From Agromyces ramosus (GTDB lineage Bacteria > Actinomycetota > Actinomycetes > Actinomycetales > Microbacteriaceae), in NCBI RefSeq assembly GCF_004216665.1, contig NZ_SGWY01000001.1:868001-932000 (forward strand): 64,000 nucleotides of DNA. The letters are read 5' to 3'. This document shows, one piece after another, positions 33,613 to 42,881 of this stretch. Position numbers and translations under genes: made by a program. The notes below the pieces were generated by a model. It did not search any database, had not been told where the DNA came from, and saw only the letters and a program-made list of their open reading frames with translations. Positions within the stretch are counted from its first letter, which is position 1, and every line of letters begins with the position of its first letter.

Positions 33613-34653
33613 TCAGGAGGTGACGGCGACCCGATCCCGCGTCGGCGCCGCCGTGCTGGTGCGCACGACGAGGTCGGGCACGCTCGGCGGCGGCATCAGC
33701 CGGTCGTCGTCGCCGAGCACGGCGAGCACCCCGGCCATGGCGTCCCGGCCGAGCGCGTCGAAGTCCTGGCGCACGGTCGTGAGCGGCGGGGCGAAGAACG
33801 CCGCCTCTGGGATGTCGTCGAACCCGACGACACTGACGTCGCCGGGCACCGAGAGACCGGCCTCGGCGAGCGCATGCATGACCCCGAGCGACATCTGGTC
33901 GTTCGAGACGAAGATCGCGGTCATCTCGCGGTCGGCGGCGAGTGCGCGTCCGTGCTCGTACCCGCTGCCTGGCGACCAGTCGCCGACGAGCGGCTCACGG
34001 GCCGGCAGCCCGTGCTCGCCGAGCGCAGCCGACCAGCCGCGCACGCGCTCCGCGGCATCCATCGCATTCGCCGGGCCAGCCACGTGCCGGATCTCCCGAT
34101 GGCCGAGGGCGATGAGGTGGTCGACCGCGAGCCGGGCACCCGCGTACTGGTCGAGCCAGACGCGGTGCATGCCCCCGCGATCCTCCGAGGCCACGGCGAT
34201 GATCGGCACGCCGAGCTCGACGCCATCGAGCGCGTCGAGCGCGGCGCGCTGGGCGGCGATGAGCACGATCGCCTCGACGTTCTGGCGCACGAGCAGCTCG
34301 GCGGCCGAGCGCATGCTCGGGGCATCCGTCTCGAGCATGCTCGCGGTGATCACCGAGTAGCGCGCGTCGCGCGCGGCCTCGTTGAAGTGCAGCGCCGTGC
34401 TCGACGGGCCGTAGTCGGGGGCACCCGTGACGATTAGGCCGAGCGTACGCGTGCGACGCGTCACCAGCGCGCGGGCCGCCGGCGACGGCACGTACCGCAG
34501 CTGCTTGATCGCCTGCTCCACCCGGGCCCGCGTCGCCGGCCGAACGTTGGGCAGGTCGTTGAGCACCCTCGAGACCGTCTGGTGCGACACGCCGGCGAGC
34601 CGCGCGACGTCGAAGATCGTCGCGACGCGCGCCTTGTCGTCCCGGTCGCTCAC
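33613..34653 (-). CDS. LacI family transcriptional regulator of the YtfQRT-like transporter
   Basis: A 346-residue LacI-type repressor. The DNA-binding headpiece carries IFDVARLAGVSHQTVSRVLND and the hinge YVPSPAARAL; the rest is a periplasmic-binding-protein-like ligand domain ending VVGFDDIPEAAFFAPPLTTVRQD. It follows the transporter genes on the same strand and probably represses them through the TTAGCGCT palindromes ahead of the substrate-binding gene. The inducer is likely the transported sugar. The start GTG at 34653 was taken because the frame upstream is Arg-rich and not conserved-looking. Confidence 0.92.
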   Translation of the reverse strand: MSDRDDKARVATIFDVARLAGVSHQTVSRVLNDLPNVRPATRARVEQAIKQLRYVPSPAARALVTRRTRTLGLIVTGAPDYGPSSTALHFNEAARDARYSVITASMLETDAPSMRSAAELLVRQNVEAIVLIAAQRAALDALDGVELGVPIIAVASEDRGGMHRVWLDQYAGARLAVDHLIALGHREIRHVAGPANAMDAAERVRGWSAALGEHGLPAREPLVGDWSPGSGYEHGRALAADREMTAIFVSNDQMSLGVMHALAEAGLSVPGDVSVVGFDDIPEAAFFAPPLTTVRQDFDALGRDAMAGVLAVLGDDDRLMPPPSVPDLVVRTSTAAPTRDRVAVTS

Positions 34654-34757
34654 TCGCGCTGCGCTCCTGCCCCGCGCCCTCGGGCGCACTCGTTACGTCG
34701 ATTATCCTGCCCGGGCACGGGGCCCGGGCGTCCTCCGCGCCGCGGAGCGGAAGCGGC

Positions 34758-35807
34758 TCAGCGCCGCCTGGCCGTCAGCACCTTCTGCAGGATGATGAAG
34801 ACCAGGAGCAGGGCGCCGATGAAGATCTTCGTCCACCACGACGAGAGCGTGCCCTCGAAGGTGATGATCGTCTGGATCACGCCGAGCACGAGCACGCCGA
34901 GCACGGATCCCAGCACGAATCCGTAGCCGCCCGTGAGGAGCGTGCCGCCGATGACGACCGCGGCGATGGCGTCGAGCTCGGTGCCGATCGCGGTCAGCGG
35001 ATACCCCGACAGCGTGTAGAAGGTGAACAGCACGCCGGCGAGACCGGAGCAGAACCCGCTGATCACGTACACGAGCACCTTGGTGCGCGCCACGGGCAGG
35101 CCCATGAGGAGGCCGCTCTGCTCGCCGCCGCCGATCGCGTACACCGTGCGACCGAACCGGGTGGCGTGGAGCACCCAGACGGCGATCGCCACGACGACCA
35201 CGGCGATGATGACGCTCGGGGTGATCGAGAGGTTGCCGCCGAGCGGGATGCGGGTGACGGCCAGCTGCACGAAGGTCTCGTCGGTGATGGAGATCGAGCT
35301 CTGGCTGATCACGTAGCAGAGCCCGCGCGCGAGGAACATCGCCGCCAGGGTGGCGATGAACGGCTGCACCTTGAAGATGTGGATCATCAGGCCGACGAGC
35401 AGCCCGAGCACGCTCGTGAGCACGAGGATGAGCGGGATCACCACCGCGGGCGACCAGCCGGTCTGCAGCAGGCTCGCGGCGATCATGCCGCTGAGGGCCA
35501 CGACCGCACCCACCGACAGGTCGATGCCGCCCGTCAGGATCACGAAGGTCATGCCCACGGCGAGCACGATGAGGTAGGAGTTGTCGACGAGCAGGTTGAG
35601 GAACACCTGGCCCGAGAAGAAGCCGCGATAGCGCACGCCGCCGACGATGAAGATCACGACGAAGAGCACCGCCGTCACGGTGACCGGGCCGTACTTCGGG
35701 CTGGTCAGCAGGTTCCGGATGCGCCGCGCCACACTCACGCGAGGGGTCGGGCCGGCCGGGCCTCCGGTGCGCACGGGACGCTCGGGAGCGTCGAGGAGCT
35801 TGGTCAT
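34758..35807 (-). CDS. yjfF: Sugar ABC transporter permease (YjfF-like)
   Basis: A 349-residue inner membrane protein of the RbsC/YjfF family with about nine helices. ILTGGIDLSVGAVVALSGM is the family hallmark and IGGGEQSGLLMGLPV the ATPase-coupling loop. Together with the YtfT-like protein it would form the channel of a galactofuranose-type importer. Its start overlaps the stop of the previous permease by four bases (ATGA). The last transporter gene is followed by the LacI gene after a 104-base gap. Confidence 0.9.
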   Translation of the reverse strand: MTKLLDAPERPVRTGGPAGPTPRVSVARRIRNLLTSPKYGPVTVTAVLFVVIFIVGGVRYRGFFSGQVFLNLLVDNSYLIVLAVGMTFVILTGGIDLSVGAVVALSGMIAASLLQTGWSPAVVIPLILVLTSVLGLLVGLMIHIFKVQPFIATLAAMFLARGLCYVISQSSISITDETFVQLAVTRIPLGGNLSITPSVIIAVVVVAIAVWVLHATRFGRTVYAIGGGEQSGLLMGLPVARTKVLVYVISGFCSGLAGVLFTFYTLSGYPLTAIGTELDAIAAVVIGGTLLTGGYGFVLGSVLGVLVLGVIQTIITFEGTLSSWWTKIFIGALLLVFIILQKVLTARRR

Positions 35808-36850
35808 GATGCCGCCACCCCCTTGCCGGCTCGCAGGGCGAGTCGTCGTCGGAAGCCGCTCAGCGCCTCGTTGGTGGTCGGCGATTGGAGCAGGCAGACG
35901 ATCGTCACGACCGCCGCCTTGAACACCATCGTGGCGATCGGCGGGATGCCGACCGTGTACACCGTCGTGACGAGCGTCTGGATGACGAGTGCACCGACGA
36001 GCGTGCCCACGAGCGAGTACCGTCCGCCGGCGAGCGACGTGCCGCCGATCACCACCGCGAGGATCGCGTCGAGCTCGATGAACAGGCCCGTGTTGTTGGC
36101 GTCGGCCGCGGCCGTGTTCGCCGTGAGGATGAGGCCGGCGATCGCGGCGCAGAACGCGCTGAACGTGTAGACGACGAAGAGCAGCCCCCTCGCCCGAACC
36201 CCGGCCTGGCGGCTCGCCTCGGGGTTGATACCGACCGACTCGATGAACATGCCGAGCGCCGTGCGCCGCGTGACGAGCGCCGCGACGCCGAACACCACGG
36301 CGGCGATGATCACGGCGATCGGGACGCCGAACCAGAACCCCGAGCCCAGGGCCTTGAACGGCGGGCTGTTCACGGTGAGGATCTGCCCCTCCGTGATGAG
36401 CATCGCGACGCCCCGGCCCGCTGTCATGAGGATGAGCGTCGCGATGATCGGCTGGATGCCGAGCACCGCCACGAGGAATCCGTTCCACATGCCGAGCACG
36501 AGCGAGATGAGCAGCGCGACCGTCACGGCCACGGCGACCGTCGCCGGGTTCGCGGGTTCGGGCGACCCGAGGATGATCGAGCACGCGACCGCTCCGGAGA
36601 TGGCGGCGACGGCGCCGACCGAGAGGTCGATGCCCCGGGTGGCGATCACGAGCGTCATGCCCACCGCGATGATGAGCGTCGGAGCGCCGTTGCGCAGGAT
36701 GTCGATCAGGCTGCCGAACAGGTGCCCGTCGCGCAGCGTCACGGCGAAGAAGCCGGGGAACGCGACCAGGTTGATCGTGAAGAGCACGAGCAGCATCACG
36801 ATCGGCCAGAACAGCCGGTTCGCGACGAGCCGGGCGAGCAGGGCGCTCAT
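35804..36850 (-). CDS. ytfT: Sugar ABC transporter permease (YtfT-like)
   Basis: A 348-residue membrane permease of the same family, with the hallmark IATRGIDLSVGAVAAISG, a wide periplasmic loop and a late FKAAVVTIVCLLQSP. It overlaps both neighbours by four bases, so the ATPase and the two permeases are made in a fixed ratio. The pairing of two different permeases with a double-ABC ATPase is typical of YtfQRT-YjfF systems. Confidence 0.9.
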   Translation of the reverse strand: MSALLARLVANRLFWPIVMLLVLFTINLVAFPGFFAVTLRDGHLFGSLIDILRNGAPTLIIAVGMTLVIATRGIDLSVGAVAAISGAVACSIILGSPEPANPATVAVAVTVALLISLVLGMWNGFLVAVLGIQPIIATLILMTAGRGVAMLITEGQILTVNSPPFKALGSGFWFGVPIAVIIAAVVFGVAALVTRRTALGMFIESVGINPEASRQAGVRARGLLFVVYTFSAFCAAIAGLILTANTAAADANNTGLFIELDAILAVVIGGTSLAGGRYSLVGTLVGALVIQTLVTTVYTVGIPPIATMVFKAAVVTIVCLLQSPTTNEALSGFRRRLALRAGKGVAAS

Positions 36851-38493
36851 CGGCTTCCTCCTGTGGAGTCGGTGGTGGTCGGGTCGGGGTCGGATGCCGC
36901 GACGGGATCGTTCGCGCCGAGCGCCCCGACCGCGACGGCGACCGAGGCATCCGGATCGTCGTCGTCGTTCGAGCCCTCGGCGATGAGCGCGAGCAGCGAG
37001 TCGACGGTGAGCCCCTCGTTCTCGAGGTCGGCGACGACGTGGCGGTCGCGGAGCACCACGATCCGGTGACTCAGCCGCAGCACCTCCTCGAGCTCGGCCG
37101 AGATGAACAGCACGCTCATGCCGTTCTCGGCGAGGTTGAAGACGAGCTTCTGGATCTCGGCCTTGGCGCCGATGTCGATGCCGCGGGTGGGCTCGTCGAG
37201 GATGAGGAGCCGGGGTGCGATGGCGAGCCAGCGCGCGAGCAGCACCTTCTGCTGGTTGCCGCCCGAGAGGTTGCGCACGAGGGCGTCGGGATTGCCGGGA
37301 CGGATGTTGAGCGCCTGGATGTAGCTCTGTGTGAGCTCGTCGCGGCGCTTGGCGGGGATGGGGCGGAACCACCCGCGGTCGGCCTGCAGCGCGAGCACGA
37401 TGTTGTCGCGCACGGTGAGGTCGCCGACGACGCCCTCGTCACGCCGGTTCTCCGACGAGAACGCGATGCGGTGCGAGATCGCCTGGCGCGGGGTGCGGAG
37501 CTTCGTGGCCTTGCCGCGGATGACGAGCTCTCCCGTGTCGGCGCGGTCGATGCCGCCGAGGAGGCGCGCGAACTCCGTGCGGCCGGAACCGAGGAGGCCC
37601 GCCAGGCCCACGACCTCGCCCGCGGCGATCGGCAGGTCGGCCGGATGCACCGCGCCGCGGCGGCCGAGCTTCGTCGCCTGCACGAAGGTCGCGGCATCCG
37701 ACTCGTCGACCACCACCGATCGGGCGCGCTGCTCGAGGTCGTCGAGTGCGGTGAGTTCCTTGCCGATCATCTTCTGCACGAGGTCGATGCGCAGCAGCTC
37801 CTCGACGAGGTACTCCCCCACGAGCTTGCCGTTGCGCAGCACGGTGAGGCGGTCGCAGATCTCGTACACCTGGTCGAGGAAGTGCGAGACGAAGAGGATC
37901 GCGACCCCCTGCTCCTTCAGCGAGCGGATGACCCGGAAGAGCTCGGCAACCTCGTCGGCGTCGAGGCTCGAGGTGGGCTCGTCGAGGATGAGCACCTTCG
38001 CCTGCACGTCGATCGCGCGGGCGATCGCCACGAGCTGCTGCACCGCGAGCGAGTGGTCGCCGAGGAGGGATCCCGGGTCGAGGTCGAGGTTGAGGCCCGC
38101 GAGCAGCTCGGTGGAACGGCGGCGCATGGCGCGCCAGTCGATCGAGCCGAAGCGGCGCGGCTCGCGTCCGAGCATGATGTTCTCGGCCACCGACAGGTTC
38201 GGCAGGAGGTTGACCTCCTGGTACACGGTCGAGATGCCCGACGCCTGCGCCTGGGCGGGACCGCTGAACGAGACCTGCTCGCCGGCGAGGGTGATGGTGC
38301 CGGCGTCGATGCCGTAGACGCCCGTGAGCGCCTTGATGAGCGTGGACTTGCCCGCGCCGTTCTCGCCCATGAGCGAATGCACCTCGCCGGGGAACATGCG
38401 GAAGTCGACGCCGTCGAGCGCCTTCACGCCGGGGAAGGTGATCGAGATGCCGCGCATCTCGATGACCGGCACGGCGACGGATGCCTGGGTCAC
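36847..38493 (-). CDS. ytfR: Sugar ABC transporter ATPase, double ABC domain (YtfR-like)
   Basis: About 548 residues with two ABC domains. The first has Walker [10 protein letters not shown], the degenerate signature LAVQQLVAIARAI and Walker [13 protein letters not shown]; the second has a degenerate Walker A (GLLGSGRTE), the signature [14 protein letters not shown] and [33 protein letters not shown] is close to YtfR. An acidic and Pro/Thr-rich tail ends the protein. The GTG at 38493 was chosen because GGAGAG precedes it; an ATG at 38505 is the alternative. A strong hairpin separates it from the binding-protein gene. Confidence 0.9.
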   Translation of the reverse strand: MTQASVAVPVIEMRGISITFPGVKALDGVDFRMFPGEVHSLMGENGAGKSTLIKALTGVYGIDAGTITLAGEQVSFSGPAQAQASGISTVYQEVNLLPNLSVAENIMLGREPRRFGSIDWRAMRRRSTELLAGLNLDLDPGSLLGDHSLAVQQLVAIARAIDVQAKVLILDEPTSSLDADEVAELFRVIRSLKEQGVAILFVSHFLDQVYEICDRLTVLRNGKLVGEYLVEELLRIDLVQKMIGKELTALDDLEQRARSVVVDESDAATFVQATKLGRRGAVHPADLPIAAGEVVGLAGLLGSGRTEFARLLGGIDRADTGELVIRGKATKLRTPRQAISHRIAFSSENRRDEGVVGDLTVRDNIVLALQADRGWFRPIPAKRRDELTQSYIQALNIRPGNPDALVRNLSGGNQQKVLLARWLAIAPRLLILDEPTRGIDIGAKAEIQKLVFNLAENGMSVLFISAELEEVLRLSHRIVVLRDRHVVADLENEGLTVDSLLALIAEGSNDDDDPDASVAVAVGALGANDPVAASDPDPTTTDSTGGSR

Positions 38494-38600
38494 GAGTCTC
38501 TCCATCGAGGTTGTGGAGGCATCGGCTCGATGCGATGCCGTGGGTCGAGAGTAGGGCACGGCGGGTGTGCGACATGGACGTCCGCACACCCGCCGAGCGT

Positions 38601-38632
38601 GAGCGAGCGGATGCCGCGGCATCCGCTCGCTC
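38601..38632. terminator. Perfect 32-bp palindrome between binding-protein and ATPase genes
   Basis: A perfect inverted repeat with 16-base arms (half-site GAGCGAGCGGATGCCG) starts six bases after the stop of the substrate-binding gene. In RNA it would form a very stable hairpin. It probably protects or partly terminates the upstream message, so that more binding protein than ATPase is made. Confidence 0.7.
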
Positions 38633-38637
38633 GGAAC

Positions 38638-39618
38638 TCAGTACTGGCGGTCGGGCAGCGCCTCGATCGCCTGCTCCTGGTCGAACGTCGTCTCCTCGGT
38701 GATGATGCGCGGCTCCACCGTGCCGCCCTCGTTCAGGGTCTTGATGATGTCGACGAGCTGGTTGCCGAGCAGCGGCGAGCACTCCACGATGAAGTTGATC
38801 TTGCCGTCGGCGAGGGCCTGCATGCCGTCCTTGACGGCGTCGACCGTGACGATCTTGATGTCCTCGCCGGGCTTGAGGCCCGCCGCCTCGATCGCCTCGA
38901 TCGCGCCGAGGCCCATGTCGTCGTTGTGCGCGTACACGAGGTCGATGTCGGGGTTGGACTTCAGCATCGCCTCCATGACCTGCTTGCCGCCGGCACGCGT
39001 GAAGTCGCCGGTCTGGCTCTCGATGACCTCGAGGTTCGGGTTCTGGCGGATCACGTCGGCGAAGCCCTCGGCGCGGTCGATCGCCGGCGCGGCGCCCGTC
39101 GTGCCCTCGAGCTGCACGATGTTGACCTTCTCGGTGCTGTCCTTGTACTGGTCGAGCACCCAGAGGCCGGCCTTCTTGCCCTCCTCGATGAAGTCGGAGC
39201 CGAGGAACGAGACGTACAGCGAAGTGTCCTTGCTGTCGACGGCGCGGTCCGTCAGCACCACGGGGATGCCGGCGGCCTTGGCCTCGTTGAGCACGGCGTC
39301 CCAGCCGGTCTCGACGACGGGCGAGAAGGCGATGTAGTCGACGCCCTGCTGGATGTACGACCGGATCGCCTTGATCTGGTTCTCCTGCTTCTGCTGCGCG
39401 TCGGAGAACTTGAGCTCGATGCCCGCCTCTTCGAACGCCGCCTGGATGTCCTTAGTGTTGGCGGTGCGCCAGCCCGACTCGGCACCGACCTGCGCGAACC
39501 CCACGACGAGTTCGTCGAGGGCCTTGGGGCCCTCCGATGCGGCACCCCCGCCGCCAGCGCAGCCGGCCAGCGCAACGAGCATCGCGCCCGCTGCGGCGAT
39601 TCCCATGAGCTTCTTCAT
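38638..39618 (-). CDS. ytfQ: Sugar ABC transporter substrate-binding lipoprotein (YtfQ-like)
   Basis: A 326-residue periplasmic-binding-protein-type lipoprotein; the lipobox LAGC puts the lipidated Cys at residue 20. GFAQVGAESGWRTANTKDIQAAF and IAFSPVVETGWDAVLNEAK fit YtfQ, the galactofuranose-binding protein, more closely than ribose- or xylose-binding proteins. It is the first gene of the transporter operon, with AGGAGG ahead of the ATG and LacI-type palindromes about 100 bases upstream. The ligand assignment is by family resemblance only. Confidence 0.9.
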   Translation of the reverse strand: MKKLMGIAAAGAMLVALAGCAGGGGAASEGPKALDELVVGFAQVGAESGWRTANTKDIQAAFEEAGIELKFSDAQQKQENQIKAIRSYIQQGVDYIAFSPVVETGWDAVLNEAKAAGIPVVLTDRAVDSKDTSLYVSFLGSDFIEEGKKAGLWVLDQYKDSTEKVNIVQLEGTTGAAPAIDRAEGFADVIRQNPNLEVIESQTGDFTRAGGKQVMEAMLKSNPDIDLVYAHNDDMGLGAIEAIEAAGLKPGEDIKIVTVDAVKDGMQALADGKINFIVECSPLLGNQLVDIIKTLNEGGTVEPRIITEETTFDQEQAIEALPDRQY

Positions 39619-39712
39619 CAGCGTGAACCTCCTTGTTCAGTGGTGCCGGCGGCGTCGCGCTGCTGCGTTTCCTGGTGCGCCGGGCGGCCAGTCCGTCCTG
39701 GCCGCCCTCGAA

Positions 39713-39741
39713 TGTTAGCGCTCACTTGTTAGCGCTCACAA
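39713..39741 (-). promoter_or_regulatory. Two adjacent LacI-type operators upstream of the YtfQ-like gene
   Basis: TGTTAGCGCTCAC (39713-39725) is followed directly by TTGTTAGCGCTCACAA (39726-39741). Both share the core TTAGCGCT. They lie about 95-125 bases ahead of the start codon and should bind the LacI protein encoded at the far end of the cluster. Confidence 0.75.
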
Positions 39742-39873
39742 GTACAACTTTCATAACGGATGCGTAACGCGGTCGCCTGCCCTGAATTCATGAGCCTCCG
39801 CGCCCATGGGAGGGCATCGGGGTGCTGTCCGCGACAGGCTGCGCAGTGGATCGACAGCCTGCGTCGGCTCAGA

Positions 39874-39888
39874 TTGTGAGCGCTCAAA
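39874..39888 (-). promoter_or_regulatory. Distal LacI-type operator
   Basis: TTGTGAGCGCTCAAA has the same AGCGCT core and sits about 145 bases upstream of the two adjacent operators, a spacing that would allow DNA looping. Confidence 0.55.
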
Positions 39889-40656
39889 CGACGCCGCACA
39901 CGCGGCGGCTGGCGGCGACAGCAGCCTGCGGCGAGCGGCGAGCAGCAGGCCGGAGCGCGCGTGGAAGCCGGCGGCGAGCAGCAGACGGGACGCGGCAGAC
40001 ACCGAGGCGAGCAGCAGACGGAGGTAGGCGGCGGGCGGCGGGCGGCGGCATCCGTCAGCCGAGAGGAAATAGATACGGCGTTGGTCCGGCACCTCGCTAC
40101 TTCGGCACTTCGGCACTTTGGCACTTCGGCACTTCGAGCTTCGGCACTTCGCCACTTCGGCACTTCGGCACGTCGGCACTGCCCCTTCGCGACTCTGCGA
40201 CTTTGCGACTTCGCCACATCGCGACTTCGAGACTTCGATCGCGGAGGTTCCTGCGACGGTGCCACGCCATCGGCTGGGCAATACGCGACGCAATGCGGTC
40301 GCGACACGCTCCGTCAGCCGGGAAAGATGTCCCGCCCGCGAATGTCCGGTACTTCGGTACTTCGGATCGCGGAGCGAACGCATCCGCGGAGGGCAGCGAC
40401 CGCCGCACTCGACCCCGGGCTCGGCGGCCGGCCGCCCGCAGGCCGGTGCGGCGCGGTGACGGCGCAGGCGTGTGAGACGGTCGGAGTGCAAGACCGCGAG
40501 GCTGCGAGACGGCAGGGGGTGCGAGACGGCGAGGCTGCGAGCCGGCGCGGCGCAGGTCAGGGCGGGGCGGGGCGGGGTGACGCCACAGGGCGATCGTTGC
40601 GACTGCGAAACGCCGCAGCCGAAGCGAGACGGCGGGCTCGCCCGCGCAGGCGACCC
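39889..40656. other. Gene-free stretch of simple repeats
   Basis: No gene is supported between the distal LacI operator and the end of the HhH-GPD gene. The stretch holds GCGAGCAGCAG-type repeats (about 39935-40025), an 8-bp microsatellite (40101-40240), and GCGAGACGGCGAGGCTGCGAG-like repeats (about 40485-40560). The reading frames across it are open only because the repeat units contain no stop codons. Confidence 0.75.
40101..40240. repeat. 8-bp microsatellite TTCGGCAC
   Basis: About 17 consecutive units of TTCGGCAC and the variant TTCGCGAC, with a few irregular ones. Neither strand of the unit contains a stop in any frame, which explains the long but meaningless open frames here. A short related piece recurs at about 40348-40366. 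Confidence 0.9.
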
Positions 40657-41229
40657 CTACTTCGACGCCTTCGCCGCCGCCTTGGCCGCCTGCTTCGTCG
40701 CGCGCACCTTGGCGAGCGATTCGGGGTCGACGATGTCGGCCACCGAGCGATGGCTCCCGTCCTCGCCGTACGCACCGGTGACCTCCCGCCATCCGGGCGC
40801 CTCGATCCCCAGCCGCTTGCCGAGCAGGGCGAGGAAGATCCGCGCCTTCTGGTCGCCGAAGCCGGGCAGCGCCTTGAGGCGCCGCAGCACCTCGGCGCCG
40901 TCGGGGTCGCCCTGCGTCCAGATCGCGGCGGCGTCTCCCCTCCAGTCGTCGACGATCGCCTGGGCGAGCGCCTGCACGCGGGCGGCCATCGAGCCGGGAT
41001 AGCGGTGCACCGCCGGGGTCTGCTTGAACAGCTCGACGAAGCGCTCGGGATCGTAGGCCGCCACGACCTGGGGCTCGATCGAGCCGGCGCGCTCCCTGAT
41101 CTTCATCGGCCCGGCGAACGCCGTCTCCATCGCCACCTGCTGGTCGAGCAGCATGCCGGTGAGCAGGGCGAACGCGTCGGTGCTGAGCAGCTCGTCGGCC
41201 GCGGTGTCTCCGGTGATGTGCAGTGCCAT
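40657..41229 (-). CDS. HhH-GPD-type base excision DNA repair protein
   Basis: A 190-residue protein of the HhH-GPD superfamily (endonuclease III/AlkA-like) in a compact actinomycete form. LLTGMLLDQQVAMETAFAGP at the N-terminus and LKALPGFGDQKARIFLALLGK, the helix-hairpin-helix, are typical. A Lys/Ala-rich tail ends the protein. It would remove damaged bases from DNA. A canonical catalytic Asp after the hairpin is not obvious, and there is no iron-sulfur cluster. The chosen ATG has GGAG upstream; another lies nine bases earlier. Confidence 0.82.
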   Translation of the reverse strand: MALHITGDTAADELLSTDAFALLTGMLLDQQVAMETAFAGPMKIRERAGSIEPQVVAAYDPERFVELFKQTPAVHRYPGSMAARVQALAQAIVDDWRGDAAAIWTQGDPDGAEVLRRLKALPGFGDQKARIFLALLGKRLGIEAPGWREVTGAYGEDGSHRSVADIVDPESLAKVRATKQAAKAAAKASK

Positions 41230-41377
41230 GCGCTCCATCCTTCCATCGCACGATGGCGCCGTCACGTGAGAGCTCGATCGACCAAGCGGACAAGAACTGA
41301 CCGCATCGTTGCCTAGCCTCGGAGGAGGACGATTCGATGGGACGGATCGTGCCGAACACCCTACGAGGAGCGAACCC

Positions 41378-41767
41378 ATGGACTGGAAGATCGAACTCAT
41401 CCACGTGCCCGTCAGCGACGTCGACCGCGCGAAGGACTTCTACGTGAACAAGCTCGGCTTCAACGCCGACCACGATCGCACCGTGTACGAGGGGCTGCGC
41501 TTCGTGCAGCTGACCCCGCCCGGTTCAGCGTGCTCGATCGCCATCGGCGAGGGCCTCGGCGCCACGCTCGAGCCCGGCACGCTCGACGTGATCCAGGTGG
41601 TGATCCCCGACGCCGACGCGGCGCTGGCCGAGCTCCGCGCCAAGGGCGTGGAGGCGGACGGCGTCGACGAGCAGGAGTGGGGCCGCTTCGTCACGCTGAA
41701 GGATCCCGACGGCAACCGCTGGACCCTGCAGGAACTGCCCGACTACTCGGCGCAGGCTGCCGAGTGA
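41378..41767 (+). CDS. VOC family protein
   Basis: A 129-residue glyoxalase-fold protein: IHVPVSDVDRAKDFYVNKLGF opens it and FVTLKDPDGNRWTLQEL closes it, with the likely metal ligands His9 and a late Glu. This branch is often annotated as glyoxalase or bleomycin-resistance-like; its role is unknown. GAGGAG precedes the ATG by seven bases. It stands between the repair gene and the arabinose cluster. Confidence 0.9.
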   Translation: MDWKIELIHVPVSDVDRAKDFYVNKLGFNADHDRTVYEGLRFVQLTPPGSACSIAIGEGLGATLEPGTLDVIQVVIPDADAALAELRAKGVEADGVDEQEWGRFVTLKDPDGNRWTLQELPDYSAQAAE

Positions 41768-41811
41768 GCTGACGAGCGGATGCCGCGGCGGATACGGCGG
41801 CGACCCGCGCC

Positions 41812-42870
41812 TCAGCGCGTCGGCGCCGCCGTGCTGCCCCGCACGACGAGCTCGGGCACGCGCGACGTGCGGTCGGGGGCATCCGGCTCATCGCGTAGCA
41901 CGTCGAGCACCGTGGCCATGATGTCGCGGCCGAGCGACTCGAAGTCCTGCCGCACCGTCGTGAGGGCGGGCGTGAAGTAGGCCGCCTCGGGGATGTCGTC
42001 GAAGCCGATGACGCTGAGGTCGTCGGGCACGCGCACGCCAGCGTCGTGGCAGGCGTGCAGGAGCCCGAGCGACATCTGGTCGTTCGCGACGAACACCGCG
42101 GTCGCCGTGCCCTCCGCGAGCACCTCGCGTCCGGCCGCATCACCGGATGCCGCGAGCCAGTCGCCGACGATCGGGGCATGCACCTCGAGCCCGTGCGTCC
42201 GCATGGCATCCGCCCAGCCCCGGTGGCGCTCGGAGGCATCCATCGAGTCGACCGGACCCGCGACGTGGCGGATCTCGCGGTGCCCCAGCCCGACGAGGTG
42301 CTCGGTCGCGATCCTGGCCCCCCCGTACTGGTCCATCGACACCCGGTGCAGGCCCGGCGTCGGCTCCGACGCGACCACGATGAGCGGCACGCCCGCGTCG
42401 ATGCCCGTGAGCACGCCCACGCCCTCGCGCTCGCCCGAGATGAGCACGATCGCCTCGACGCGCTGCAGCGCGAGCCGGTGCACGGCCTGCCGCAGCACCT
42501 CGCCGTCGAGCGAGCGCATGCTCGCCTGCGTCACGGTGTAGCCGGCCTCGTGCGCCGCCTCGTTGAAGCCGAGCGCCGCGTTCGAGGGGCCGTAGTCGGG
42601 TCGCCCCGCCTGGATCAGCCCGATCGATCCCGAGCGCCGCTTCGCCATGGCGCGGGCGGCGGGCGACGGGGTGTACGAGAGCTCGGCGATGGCCTGCTCC
42701 ACGCGCAGCCGGGTCGATGCCGCGACGCCCGTGAGGTCGTTGAGCACGCGCGACACCGTCTGGTGCGAGACGCCCGCCCGACGGGCGACGTCGAACATCG
42801 TCGGCACCCCGGATGCCGCCGCCGGCTCGACCGGCTCGACCGGCAGGTCCGGGGCATCCGTGTCGCTCAC
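41812..42870 (-). CDS. LacI family regulator of the arabinose operon
   Basis: A 352-residue LacI-type repressor with headpiece MFDVARRAGVSHQTVSRVLND, hinge YTPSPAARAM and a sugar-binding core ending VIGFDDIPEAAYFTPALTTVRQD. It begins 11 bases after the araA stop, so it is co-transcribed with araDBA and probably represses the operon through the two TTAGCGCTAA palindromes ahead of it. L-arabinose is the expected inducer. It is a close paralogue of the regulator at 33613. The GTG start has GAGGA upstream. Confidence 0.92.
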   Translation of the reverse strand: MSDTDAPDLPVEPVEPAAASGVPTMFDVARRAGVSHQTVSRVLNDLTGVAASTRLRVEQAIAELSYTPSPAARAMAKRRSGSIGLIQAGRPDYGPSNAALGFNEAAHEAGYTVTQASMRSLDGEVLRQAVHRLALQRVEAIVLISGEREGVGVLTGIDAGVPLIVVASEPTPGLHRVSMDQYGGARIATEHLVGLGHREIRHVAGPVDSMDASERHRGWADAMRTHGLEVHAPIVGDWLAASGDAAGREVLAEGTATAVFVANDQMSLGLLHACHDAGVRVPDDLSVIGFDDIPEAAYFTPALTTVRQDFESLGRDIMATVLDVLRDEPDAPDRTSRVPELVVRGSTAAPTR

Positions 42871-42881
42871 GCCGTCCTCGC

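Noticed and set aside
36225..37069. Acidic/basic plus-strand frames opposite the sugar permease and ATPase genes
   Set aside because: Low-complexity antisense frames; the transporter proteins on the minus strand carry all family motifs.
39822..41316. Overlapping open frames in the repeat region
   Set aside because: They arise because the 8-bp and other simple repeats contain no stop codons; there is no plausible start or domain.
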